Assembly (NCBI RefSeq): GCF_030269925.1
Contig: NC_085130.1
Coordinates: forward strand, 6,026,501-6,090,500
Direction: 5' to 3'
DNA: 64,000 nucleotides
From: Bombyx mori
Lineage: Eukaryota; Arthropoda; Insecta; Lepidoptera; Bombycidae
Positions 11,801 through 21,427 of the stretch are shown here, one piece after another. Position 1 is the first letter of the stretch, and every line of letters begins with the position of its first letter. The notes under the pieces were generated by a model, which saw only the letters and a list, made by a program, of their open reading frames with translations, was not told the origin of the DNA and did not search any database. Position numbers and translations under genes: made by a program.

Positions 11801-14800
11801 CAGCAGATACGAGACTTCAACTCTATTTAATTCAAATCAATAAACCTATCCTATACTTAAAGCATGACAACAGGTAACTTTTATATAATTGAAGAATTAC
11901 TAGTGGCCCGAAGGCCTTTCCAGTTTCACCAGGACAGTTAGTTGGGCGAGCAAAGGCTCAGCCAGGAGGGGTGGGATTTGATAATAGCTGCCCGAGCGCC
12001 TCCGAAGGAGACCTAACAACTCAAGAAAGAGCAACTGCTTCGCGAATTAATCTACTACCGGATTGAAATCGTGGCCCGCTGAGAAGATCCAGCGAGAAAC
12101 TCAGTGGGCCGTGTCTGTGGGTTTATTTACTTCGTCGCAAGCGACGGGTTCGACGAGAACGATGACCGGTGCTTGGGGTACCTAAAAGCACCGTTAGTGG
12201 ATCGGGAGGATCCGAAATGACACATTTAGGGCGACGTCGACTGTTTACCATTTGGTCCGCAGAATCGGAAATGTTCAGTCTACGTTCATCCTTCGAAAAG
12301 AGCGGTTTCCCCAGATAAGATTTTGAGAATGAAGTACTTTTTTTCACGATTTAACACGAACCGTGTAATGTGGACTTTTTGTATTAACTAAATTAAATAT
12401 TCACTATATACGCCGAAGTAAAACATGATTTTTTGTCAACAATTACCTGGCCGACGAAAATCGAATACTCGCGCACTTGAAGGAAATTGTTGTCTAGCTG
12501 ACGCTCTGGGCGGGGAATATCTGATCGGAGCTGTCCAAGACGGCGACTTTGGCCTGCCAGCAGGAGTACGTTGACCAGGCGGCGATATATTTCGGTTCGA
12601 TGGAACATCCTTGGTCCTTTGTGGTGTTTGCTTGAAATCACTTTGCCATCCTTGTTGCATCGCTCGTTTTCCTGGCGAGACAGGTCTTTCGGGTTGACGA
12701 TGACGTGTTTGAGGCGGATTTTCACGGGGAGACTGCGGTCGCCCGATATTCCTTGATTCTTGTCTTCCAAACGATGAATTACGTCTTGGAGGCGATGACG
12801 ACCCATCGTTTTGTATTAAGCGCTGTGGTGGATTGGTTAGGTTATGTAGTATTTTTGTTAAGAGCGGCGTCGACATTGTTACGCTTCGGCTCTGATCAGG
12901 GCTACGGCAGTCCCTTGTATTAGTTAGATTAGGTGCTGTGAATGAATCGAAATTCTGCGGTCGCGATGTGTTCTAAGTTGGCAGAAACAGAATACAATAC
13001 TTTATTACATCTCGTATGTTAGTTTAGCAGTTAGGAAGCCAAATAAGCGAACATGCGGTTCTATTTGACGTGAAATTTTCTAGAAAAATCTCGAACGTGT
13101 CAATGCTTAACGATTATACCGTTGTCTAAGATTTCAAATATGAATCACGACAACCGAAAGATACATCGCAAGCATTATAAGCAAACCGATTAATAATTAT
13201 GTCTCAATACATTTTAGCGAGGCTATTCAATAAAAATGTAATGTATATATTCTGCTTTGATTATTCACTCCCATTAAACGGTATCCTGATATTGAATAAT
13301 AAATATCGATAAAAAGTGCTTTCGGGGCACATATACAAGTTTATATATATTTAAACATATATAATTGAAGACATGAATGAATAATGGGATTAAGTATATA
13401 ATTTTTAAGACTTTTGAGTTTTTACATTGAATGAAGCTGTTATTTATTTATAAACCAATTAGACCTTAAAACCCCGGGTTTAAAGGTTATTTTTAGAAAT
13501 TGAATGTGATGAAGGAGTTATTTACGAAAAAATAGTACAAGTAACAAAAGTTTGTTGCCCATTTTCTCAAAATTAACAAATTCGATCATATCCCCTTCAT
13601 CCATTCATGTCTTCAATTATATATGTCAGTCTCTCTTGGGGCCGGATGACCGGCGTGACTAAGATTTTATTAGTCGTCATTTGAGTTATAACAAAATCTG
13701 TCATCTATATATATATATAAAAATGAATTGCTGAATGAAATGAACGGCTGGACCGATTTGGCTAATTTTGGTCTTGAATTATTTGTGGAAGTCCAGAAGT
13801 TTAAAAGGTAGATAAATATGAAAATGCTCGGAATGAAATAAAAATAACAATTCTGTTTTTCTGTTGATGCGTCCCCCGTCGGACGGATTGCTTTTGTTTG
13901 TTTTAGGTTTATTTTATACAAAAGATTAGGTCTTTTATTTATCGATTGAGGCATTACGAAGTCTGCCGGGTCAGCTAGTCTGTCATATATCAGGAGACAT
14001 AGCTCGGTCTTATCTAGGGAGCAAATTATCAAAGGTATTTTGAATGAAGCTTAGGTTTTTTTTTATCTGAAATATAAAGCCGCCAGCAAAATGAAATTGC
14101 TTTCAACTAAATTACTACAGACTAAACTAAAAGCCAGTCACATTTGTTGTAACACACTGTTTATAACACATCTTCTTTCTTACCTTATTCCCCCATTGGT
14201 TTTGGTTGTGGCCAGCCTGGTAGCCGGCTTGGTCGACATTGAAATTCGTTGATGCTCTGAAGTCATCTGTCTTTTTTTTGGGAAGCACAAAATAATACAA
14301 AAGACTTAATCATTTTGAATAATCACAGAAGTTAGGTGTTCACATTTTGATTATTTTGTTGCATAAAAGTGTTAAGAAGGTTGCGGTTTTCTTTTAATAT
14401 TATTATAATATGGTACGATAAAATATATGATGATATATTATGTTAGTTCTGTAGAGCCTCAGTTTTCAGCGTTTACAATTTGAAAATTAAGTTAACGATG
14501 AAGAATGTTAAGATATGTACTTAGTGTTTAGATTTTTTTAACGTTAAATGTGTTTTATTTTAATGGATGCTTCCGCAGAGCACAGTTAGTTGTGTTTGAT
14601 AGGCAATACCATTACTACTTACTTTTGTAATATATTGTGATGACTCTTTCCAATGTCCCTGTGAACCATAAGGCCCCTTATCATAGTTACCAGGGCCCTG
14701 GGATGTTAACGATTGGTTACCGGATTTGTTTGATGGATATCCTATTTTATGATCATTAGAACTGTTCGTTCCCGGATAATTGTGATAGTTTGTCGGTTGG

Positions 14801-16806
14801 TATCTGTCTGCAGGACCAGAGTCAGTCTGTTTAGTGTTCGATGACTGCAAACATCAATTTACTCATTAATCCACATCGGTAGTTGATTATTATAAAATAA
14901 AAGAAACTATTATGAGGCTGTAATATGAGTCGTCTATTATCAAAGGTGGCAATCTGTACATTTGGACAAAAAAATTTTATTGATATGTCAATACAGATTT
15001 ATTTGAATATAATCGTCTCCTTCAAAGAATACGGTTCAAAACCTGCATTAAATAAAGGTTAATAGTTAACCTGTTATTTATCTAAGATGTCGTTCCGAAG
15101 AGTTTTGTGACTGCCAATGGAATACAAAGTCAATAATTCGTTTTTCTGATTTACCAATCATTGTCCAAAAGTCAGATTGCCGCCTTTGATAATAGTCGAC
15201 TCATATCACACAGGCTGTGAGTCCGAAAATTTCAAAAAACCCATTTCGTTATTTATTGGCTAATAGTGCAATATGAACAAAGCAATTGAATAGTTTCAAA
15301 TTGATAAAATTCTGGAAGATAATGCCTTTGCGAAACATTGCTCTGTTGGGCGAGACCAACCGAGGGCGAAGCAGGTCCACACATCTAAGCAATAAAAAAA
15401 AAAAAAAGCTATGTTGAGAAGGTTGATTCGCTGGACATGGCTATTGTCAGAGTATATCTATAGTTATGTTTCTCTCGTTTCAAATGGCCTGTTCAGTTGC
15501 GATTCTGGTTCCGAAACAGATGGAATTGCTGCATTAGTTCTCTTGTACTTTCAACAAAGGTTTCTCAGTTCTATTACTTTTTATATAGGGGATTCATGTA
15601 AAACTTGGTCGAAATAGCCAGGAAATGTTGAAAAGTGGACAAGCATCATTTACTTATAGGTGAGGAAAGATCTGAGACTCAGACCCAAGAGGAACAATTA
15701 TAGTGTCTGCAGTAAGTGGACGAGCTCACGGCCAACCTGGCGTTAAGTGGTTACCGGAGCCCATACACACCTACGACGTAAATGCCGCCACCTACCTCGA
15801 GACAAAGTCTCAGTTTTAACAGTACAATAAATAAAAATACCATTGACCAGAACTTGTGATTTTTTTTATTTTCGACTACTAATATTTTTACAATAAGTCT
15901 ATACTGAATTTGCACCAAAAATTGGAATTATTTTGCAGGCAACTCTAACGAAAGTTAAAATAAAATTTTTTAGAGAAATCTGTCTTAAAAGTATTTTTAT
16001 TTTTTATAACATTTTTTTAGAACCCATTGTTTTTTAATTCGGTTGAAACTTCTATGAGTTATCCTGCCTACTATGAGGGCACTTTTTTCAAGTTCCACAG
16101 AAACCAAACTGACTTTTCCGTTTTTTTTTGGTTTCATTGGATATTGGACCCAGATAAGTATTTAAATTAATGCAACAAGTTATATGTTTGGAAGTAAACT
16201 AATTTAACCAATTAAAATTATTTAATAATTGAATTTTAAGCTGTTAAGGACTAAAACTACAGTTTGGCTCAAGGCTAAATCACCAACTGCGGTTGATAGA
16301 AAATAGATAGATATATAGATGTGATAGTTGTAAAATAATGAATTCTATGTAAAATCAAGAAAAATGCAAATATGTTTGAACCAGTCAGCATTGTCTACAT
16401 TATTAATGGCAAACTAATTTAGAAGAAGTTATCAATTATTATTACGTACACTATGTCTTACATCACACTTACCGAAGATTTACAGACTTGTTCAACTTTA
16501 ATTATGTATTTGTCCCCGAAACGGAACCCATTGAGGCACTTTATAACACGGCATCCTTCTTCATCATCAGCCAGACCGACCCTGATTGTCTTACAAGCAT
16601 TGACATCGCCCACTAAATCATCTAATATTATATCAATTATATTGCATTCTCTCTTAATTAACGTCTTTACATCATAACATTTTATCTGGAATAGGTTAAT
16701 ATTATTTAGGCATCATATATGCTATAAAGCGTACCTTTAATTCCAATTTATTAACGAGCAAAAAAATACTTACATTGGGTGGTAGGCCGGAGATTTTGAC
16801 CATCAT
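1117..16806 (-). CDS. Gene L: RRM / low-complexity / tandem DUF4780-like protein, 11 coding exons
   Basis: Spliced model on the minus strand. Exons: 16806-16774, 16685-16473, 14844-14623, 14270-14184, 12972-12447, 11519-11432, 8649-8553, 5856-4833, 3175-3116, 2973-2938, 2882-1117. The coding length is 4152 nt (1383 aa) and every phase agrees. Residues 1-80 are a degenerate RRM. Residues 83-650 are N/Q/P/S-rich low complexity. About 650-763 is helical and charged. 830-882 is a PQP pentapeptide repeat. About 960-1122 and 1163-1342 are two DUF4780-like domains, followed by an acidic tail. Uncertain borders: the exon 4 acceptor follows an A-run; exon 5 could start at 12954 in the same phase; the exon 6 donor AAG/GTGTGT was chosen over AAC/GTAAGG because only it keeps exon 7 open. 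The start is the ATGATG at 16806, matching exon 1 of paralogue R. RNA binding in the nucleus is inferred from the RRM and basic patches. No named gene is recognised. Confidence 0.85.
2635..2785 (-). repeat. 15-bp tandem repeat coding PQP pentapeptides
   Basis: About nine consecutive pentapeptides of the form [VLMA]-[VA]-[PS]-Q-P lie near the start of gene L exon 11. On the plus strand the unit reads ggttgcgggaccatt with small changes. The repeat has few stops in any frame, so several antisense frames stay open through it. Repeat number is likely to vary among strains. Confidence 0.85.
3440..3790 (+). mobile_element. Degenerate BMC1-type LINE 3' fragment
   Basis: Contains diverged forms of the BMC1 tail landmarks: a gtta-ccggagcccata segment, a gacgtaaa-like block, a ccacccac block and a gcagaaa block. 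It is much more diverged than the copies in gene R introns, so it is old. It lies in L intron 8. Confidence 0.5.
4060..4300 (+). mobile_element. Bm1-type SINE copy
   Basis: Carries ggcctttctagtttcacc, an aaggctcaaccaggaggggt-like block, gagcctccaaaggaaacata and the gagaagatccggcgagaaac block, as in the copies at 11.9, 51.4 and 59.3 kb. It lies in L intron 8. Confidence 0.65.
4833..5856 (-). other. Gene L exon 8: low-complexity stretch and C-terminal helical segment
   Basis: This 1024-nt exon is rich in S, R, P and Q. Its last third changes to a charged helical region that begins around DPMMNPKRDKAVEAIVSTIL and ends at a phase-1 donor (GTAAGG). The paralogous exon 4 of R also ends at phase 1 after a helical region of similar composition, with KYIVSEIL aligned to AIVSTIL and a later MALYRTFF-like segment. 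The helical module is inferred as homologous from pattern and exon border; I recognise no Pfam family. Confidence 0.65.
5870..6780. other. L intron 7 proximal part, no feature seen
   Basis: AT-rich intronic sequence. Short open frames at 6040-6225 and 6338-6566 lack coding pattern. Confidence 0.4.
6787..6997. mobile_element. hAT-type MITE with perfect 8-bp target duplication
   Basis: The left end is caggggtttttagcgcccc; the right end is cactttgggaaaggctg, a partial inverted match. GACTAGAG flanks it on both sides (6779-6786 and 6998-7005). Length is 211 bp. The 8-bp duplication and CAGGGG-type end fit the hAT superfamily. Confidence 0.8.
7055..7240 (-). mobile_element. Bm1-type SINE copy, reverse
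   Basis: Reverse-complement Bm1 blocks: ggatcttctcagtgggtcgc, tctgcgaagcactactcttg and atagccccttagg. It lies in L intron 7. Confidence 0.6.
7245..8550. other. L intron 7, nothing recognised
   Basis: No exon with matched splice signals. A 133-codon minus-strand frame at 7846-8247 has no domain pattern and no splice context. Confidence 0.4.
8734..8994 (+). mobile_element. 5'-truncated LINE tail with 12-bp target duplication
   Basis: Encodes the end of a LINE reverse-transcriptase ORF (RGRGPTRWTDQIRTTLDTT, then a stop at 8934) and ends in a GAAGAAGAAGAA-type tail. ATACTATATTGC flanks it at 8722-8733 and 8995-9006. It resembles lepidopteran LINEs with a GAA-repeat 3' end; the clade is not certain. 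Confidence 0.75.
9015..10657 (-). mobile_element. Tc1-like DNA transposon in L intron 6
   Basis: The ends are inverted: CACGCGTGCAAAAGTTTGGA on the left against CACTCGCGAGCAAAAGTTTG on the right, in terminal repeats of roughly 200 bp. A TA dinucleotide lies at each end (9013-9014, 10658-10659). The element is about 1.64 kb with one transposase gene on the minus strand, the normal Tc1 layout. It sits 6 bp past the target duplication of the neighbouring LINE tail. Confidence 0.85.
9286..10317 (-). pseudogene. Tc1-like transposase with one in-frame stop
   Basis: The frame starts at 10317 and runs to a TAA ending at 9286, about 343 codons. It is broken only by TAG at 9891-9889, 10 codons before the second open segment continues in the same frame. 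The N-terminal half has the paired helix-turn-helix (LSQRVVARRLHISQSCVSKA). The C-terminal half has the DDE core: LFSDES, MNDNARCHTA and the ALSPDLNPIEHVWNE block. The rest looks intact, so inactivation may be recent, or the stop could be polymorphic or an assembly error. Confidence 0.85.
10830..11035 (+). mobile_element. LINE ORF2 3'-end remnant
   Basis: Translated pieces resemble the C-terminal end of LINE polyproteins (a VEMTADRRELNRKI-like stretch, then a SADRTWWDKVEKK-like stretch) with internal stops. It is degenerate and lies in L intron 6. Confidence 0.55.
11905..12120 (+). mobile_element. Bm1-type SINE copy
   Basis: Has ggcccgaaggcctttccagt, a gcctccgaaggagacctaac block and gagaaactcagtgggccgtg. 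The following 230 bp (to about 12345) match the segment after the SINE at 51.6 kb in part (gaccggt..agcaccgt), so a longer composite repeat is possible. Confidence 0.6.
13355..13626. mobile_element. MITE with about 25-bp inverted ends
   Basis: The left end acatatataattgaagacat is inverted at 13602-13626. The internal 220 bp is non-coding. It lies in the 5' part of gene L, in L intron 4. Confidence 0.6.
13704..13978 (+). mobile_element. Short non-autonomous Helitron
   Basis: Begins TCTATATATATA and ends GTCTGCCGGGTCAGCTAG, with host A before and T after, as expected for Helitron insertion. A GC hairpin-like stretch precedes the CTAG end. A truncated relative is at 34014-34267. Confidence 0.75.
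14926..15203. mobile_element. MITE with TA duplication in L intron 2
   Basis: The ends TGAGTCGTCTATTATCAAAG and its near-exact inverse (CTTTGATAATAGTCGACTCA) form about 34-bp terminal repeats. TA flanks both sides. Length is 278 bp. The same element with 75 bp of L intron is copied at 25988-26340. Confidence 0.8.
15715..15825 (+). mobile_element. BMC1-type LINE tail fragment
   Basis: Has gtggacgagctcacggccaa, gtggttaccggagcccatac and gacgtaaatgccgcc. It lies in L intron 2. Confidence 0.6.
15830..16450. other. L intron 2 remainder
   Basis: AT-rich, with no coding pattern and no clear repeat ends. Confidence 0.4.
16473..16806 (-). other. RRM-coding exons 1-2 of gene L
   Basis: Exon 1 encodes 11 residues (MMVKISGLPPN) and ends in GTAAGT at phase 0. 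Exon 2 encodes 71 residues and also begins and ends at phase 0. The fold pattern is RRM: strand 1 with an RNP2-like VKISGL, helix 1 around DVKTLIKRECN, strand 2 IIDIILDD, strand 3 KTIRVGLAD, helix 2 EGCRVIKCLNG, strand 4 YIIKVEQ. The RNP1 strand lacks the usual aromatic residues, so RNA binding may be weak or atypical. R has the same two-exon structure at 47251-47567. Confidence 0.8.
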
Positions 16807-17101
16807 TTTGATAGATTTGGTATCACATAGATTTCCTTATTGAAGAGTGTGATCATAAATAAAACACTTCAGAACACTGAACACATTTTAGACCGTATCA
16901 TGGATCAAATTGTAGGTAATTCAAAAGAGTATTTAGTACTACTTTAATAATCTATATTACATTCGAAAAGCACATTGAAATTATTATTATTTTCCTTTTT
17001 TAATGTCACACACTAATCAGGCAGTGTGATAATTATGAATTAAACAAATCAAATAAATAATCCACAAACTACATACTAAACATGGAGTTATTAAGTGAGT
17101 C

Positions 17102-17620
17102 CATAGATTATACACTTAAATTTAATCTATGATTTACTTTACTAGAGTGTTACTGTTGAATCAAACCTTTATAGTTTTTATACACAACTCTGTTTTATTC
17201 TTTTACTTGTCAACTCGACTTAATGTCATTCTCTCTCCATAAAATAAAATGTTCATTGTTTTACTTTAATTATCGTTTATTTTAAAATTCACAACAGTTA
17301 CTAGTATAGGCTTTGCTTTTTACCCCAAAATATCCTAAATCCTGGTATTTTTTAAATTGTCTTTATCATCCAAAATATCAGCTATTTTTCCCTAAAAAAG
17401 GGAGAATTCCCTAAAAGTGGAAGCACTGCTTCAAAGTACGCTACATTTTTTATTGAGTCAGAACTCATATCTGCCATCTAGTGAGTTTATTAGATCATTA
17501 ATGCCTAAAAGTTACAAAAATGACGTCGCCACAGGAGTAAGATGACGCTAGTTGTATGTTATTTTCCTTTGTATGGGAGTTGCACCCCCCTTCTCAAATA
17601 TATTAAGTGTATAATCTATG
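17102..17620. mobile_element. Deletion-derived hAT element X with 8-bp duplication
   Basis: Starts CATAGATTATACACTTAA and ends TTAAGTGTATAATCTATG. AGTGAGTC is duplicated at 17094-17101 and 17621-17628. After the first 18 bp it matches the last 500 bp of the adjacent 4 kb elements, so it is one end of that element joined to its other terminal repeat. Confidence 0.8.
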
Positions 17621-20108
17621 AGTGAGTCGTCTATTCATAGATTATACACTTAATATATTTGAGATAGATGCGCAACTCTCATTTTTATTTTTGCTTTAGT
17701 TAGAGCCCGGGACAGCAGGCGTCGCTGCTGTCGATTATTAGTCTCCCTACCCCCCACCAGGTGGCTTTTTTAGTAATTTTAATATTTTTTATAATTAACT
17801 CTCTTTATGAAAAAATCTTATCGTTTAGAATCGCTGAAATTCCCGGTAGTACTTATGAAATATTAAAGAACGTTTGATTGTGTTCAGCATTCTAATCGAT
17901 AAGACCTTTTCATACTGAGAGAAAACAGTTTTTTTAAATAAAAAGCTGTAATTCTCTGTAAGCTATTTAATTTCCCTATATTACAAACAATTTACTGTTA
18001 AAAGATAGTATGAACGTACAATTGTATAAAATTTCGAATAACAATAACTCCTCTAGATTAATCCTACTAGAGTACTTAATAACATTAAATCGAAAGTTAT
18101 CTAAAAGTTAATTAAGTCTAGATAATCAAATCATTCAATGTCACTTAAGTCATTTGTGCGAAATATAAACATGTCAGCTTTCCATTACAAACATAGTAGA
18201 CAATTTGAATTAAATTTAATAAATTTGTTTCTTAACTATAGCAGTTCTTGCTTAAAGTTGATCGTGACAGATCATGACCTTGTATGAAAATATTACATCT
18301 ATAAACACTACCTATGCTTCGTCATACAATAATTGTCATTTATACTAGCATTGTAGAGATAATACACACACTAAAGTGAATACTAAATTATTCTTAGCAT
18401 TCTTATAAACATTTAGAAATTTAAGAAACGATTAACCCACAATCATGTTCATAACATGTGACATTTTGTTCTGCACAAACGTTTTATTACATGATTTGAA
18501 AAACAAAAAATGTTTAAAAAATGTAATGATGATTTAAAGTACTCTTAAATATTGATAGTTTGTACTTAATGACGCTTATAGTAATCTTAGACATGATTAC
18601 ATTAGTTATACTTTTATTCCCTATCTAAATTATTTCTATTCTGACGTTTCTGATGCTTTAGCTTTGGTAATACTAGATGAAACAAACAGCAGATTGAAAG
18701 AAAATCATCTTAAAGTTAATTACATTCATTACAAACCATTAGTTTACATTTTGTTACAAAAGAAACTGGTGTTTGTTACATGCAAATGAATTATAAACAT
18801 ACACATGTAAACATAAAATGTAAATTTATCTTTTAATCCAAATTAAATGTACACTAATATTACATCTAAATAATAGAAAGGGTTTCGAAAATTTTTATTG
18901 CACTCAACAGCAGACGAGCACGCAACCCGGCCCATGATAAGTGGTCACCAGTTCTTATAAACTTCAGCAGTGCCATAGGGGTTGCTGTCTATCACTTAAG
19001 TTTTAATAAATTATTAATATACTCAGTCACAAGCATATTGATTTCACATAATGAAAATGTAAGAAACATAATCATGTTTGGGCATTTTCATTTATATCTG
19101 CTCATACAGAAAACACAACTTAGCAAATATATTCCACAGTTAATCTAAATAATTGCAAATAATGCTTTTAAAGACCGTTGACTTTTGATCATTAATTAAA
19201 ATCATCTTCTCGTAGAATTTACAAAAGGTTATTTACAAAAATTTATATCAGTATTTTCATATATTACTAACTTACTAATTACAACTATTCAAACGTAATA
19301 CTATAACTATAAGAACTAAACAACCTATTTTAAAACAAAATTGGCATCAATTTAGTTCTTATGAACTATTTCAATATTTAAAAAAAATTAAGATCCCTTG
19401 AGAGTTCACGTTCCTTGCTGAATCAGTTTCTCTTCTGAAACGGAGAAACAAAGTATCTTAAGTATGTAACAAATATTGAAAAAATACGACCATGAAAAAT
19501 TTAGTGTTAATGTAATCTTACTTACAAATTAATATATTACATAACACGTTCTGGTTCAAATATAGTGCATCAATCTTTTCATGTTTCAGACATTTTAGTG
19601 CTCCTTATAATTTTTCCATAAAATTTTGTCATTATCAAACCTTTGTCTACAAAAATAAAAACATTATTTTATATTGGAATATAGAAGGATGAACGTGGTC
19701 ACAGGCCACTTGGTGTAACTTAGTTATCAAACACCAGGAAACAAAACGTGAATGCCATCATCTAACTTTGGATGTGAGATCAATTGTGCTGTATTTTATT
19801 TAAACAGGAAAGCATGACTGATTGATCATTCCAAAAAACTAGTTCGGGCCCACTTGACAATAAGCATATAATAATACGCTGAGTTGCAAAACATAAATAC
19901 TTCCACCCACTCGAGACAATTTTATTATCTGAGGTGTGTGTGTGATAGTACGAGACTTAATACCGACTGTTTTGATCAAAACTTAACATATATGATAGCT
20001 AGGCAGCAGAAATAGGAAGGACCATTAGTTGGTGCTAATTCATTTAATTATATTATGAATAATAATTCTGTTAGCAAATAATATACCGGGAAAATAGTGT
20101 AAACTCAC

Positions 20109-20157
20109 CGTTATCAAGGCATCCGAAATAGCATTTCATTTTCGATCTTCGAGGCAT
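20109..20157 (-). pseudogene. THAP-like first exon in element copy 1
   Basis: ATG at 20157 opens MPRRSKMKCYFGCLDN and is followed by a GTGAGT donor. The C-x3-C spacing and the splice after the second cysteine fit the start of a THAP zinc-finger domain. No following exon with the remaining Cys/His is recognised in the element. Confidence 0.5.
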
Positions 20158-20655
20158 GCTGATTTTTAATAATAAACATTCTGTAAGAAATGAAAATAGT
20201 TACACAGGCTTACGAAACGCTAACGAAGAAAAAAGTATTGGAGCCAAGTTATGTCTAAAGAGAATTCAAAACAGAGTTTCTCAATGTCTAATCGTCTAAT
20301 ATTCTCATAAAGCTAAAAGTTGCTCTAAATTAATACTACAACGTAAAATAACTCACACCAAGACCAAAAAAAAACGATTTAAAAAATTAAATCGTTACGA
20401 CATTTTGAAAACATTTTTTTTTTTTTTGAGATTGTTTTACGGCCCTGGAATTTTGAAAACTTCAAAGCAGTGTTTCCACTTACGTTTTTTTTAACACATT
20501 TTACCCTAGTTTCTTTTGAATTTACCCTAAAATTTCCTAGACAACTTTCATAAATCCTTTATATAGAAAGCGTAAATAAAATACAGAAAATAAACCACAG
20601 CATATTATTTAATGTAGGTATATATAATATAAACGCCCCCAGAAGATCATAGATT

Positions 20656-20947
20656 TATAGGATTAGAATTTTCAAGGAAGTCGACGCATTGCTTTTATAT
20701 TCTTTTGCTGCACAACCTAACACTGTTCGGTTCTAAAATTGAGCAATTGTTTGCTGGCAAAGTTGGGAACTTTCTATGAAGCAAGCCGTTCAGGGTTTCA
20801 TTAGAAAGCCTGTTTCTTTTGTCAGTTTTTAAATTTGAGAACACTGAATAATCTTTCCACCTCAGTCTTTGAAGAAGGAACTGCTAGCAAAAGTGAAATG
20901 ACAATTACAAGGTTTTCGTAAATGAAATTACCATGATAATCTTTCAT
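20656..20947 (-). pseudogene. hAT dimerisation-domain relic, copy 1
   Basis: Same coding segment as 25058-25351 but with two small indels (a 2-base loss near 20711 and an added T near 20829) that break the frame. No N-terminal transposase sequence lies upstream. Confidence 0.65.
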
Positions 20948-21017
20948 GGTACATGAAGTACCTGTATATTACAATACAAGTAAGTTCTGGTGACATCAAC
21001 GAAAATAGGTAAATAAA

Positions 21018-21427
21018 AAAGTGTGTGTGTCCGCTCCGACGCACGACTGGAGTTTACTGGATATAAAAAATTAAACGAAACAATACGAGAAATAGTTCTA
21101 TATTACGACAACACGATACACTACAGATTATTAACAAATTAACGAGACACAAAACAAACGACTAACAAATATATGAAAATACAATAATGAGAGAAACGCG
21201 CGATCAGTACGAGGCTTTGTGGCGGACTGCCGGCGCAGCAGCCCGGCGTCACCTGCAATAACGCGGCCGCGCGTTGGCTCCTGATTGGCGCGCGCACGCA
21301 TCACGCAATCAGGAGCCAATCAGGCGCATAACGCATTTCGTGTGACATGCTAGTACGATTTTGGTCCCCATAATTTTCATACCCCGGGCCTATATATGTA
21401 AATCGATTCTAAAGGAGTAAACTCCAA
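21018..21427. mobile_element. GC-richer insertion in copy 1 only
   Basis: Absent from copy 2, where aaataaaaa joins directly to atttggcgg. Near its ends are ggagtttact and agtaaactcc, an inverted 10-mer. Inside, TTGGCTCCTGATTG and its inverse CAATCAGGAGCCAA are 18 bp apart and form a strong hairpin. No coding pattern is convincing. Confidence 0.6.

Noticed and set aside
12393..12806. Alternative 137-codon minus-strand frame over L exon 5
   Set aside because: It is out of phase with the flanking exons; the chosen frame joins exons 4 and 6 in phase.
21131..21319. 62-codon minus-strand frame in the hAT copy insertion
   Set aside because: It overlaps the hairpin insertion, is short and has no recognisable domain.
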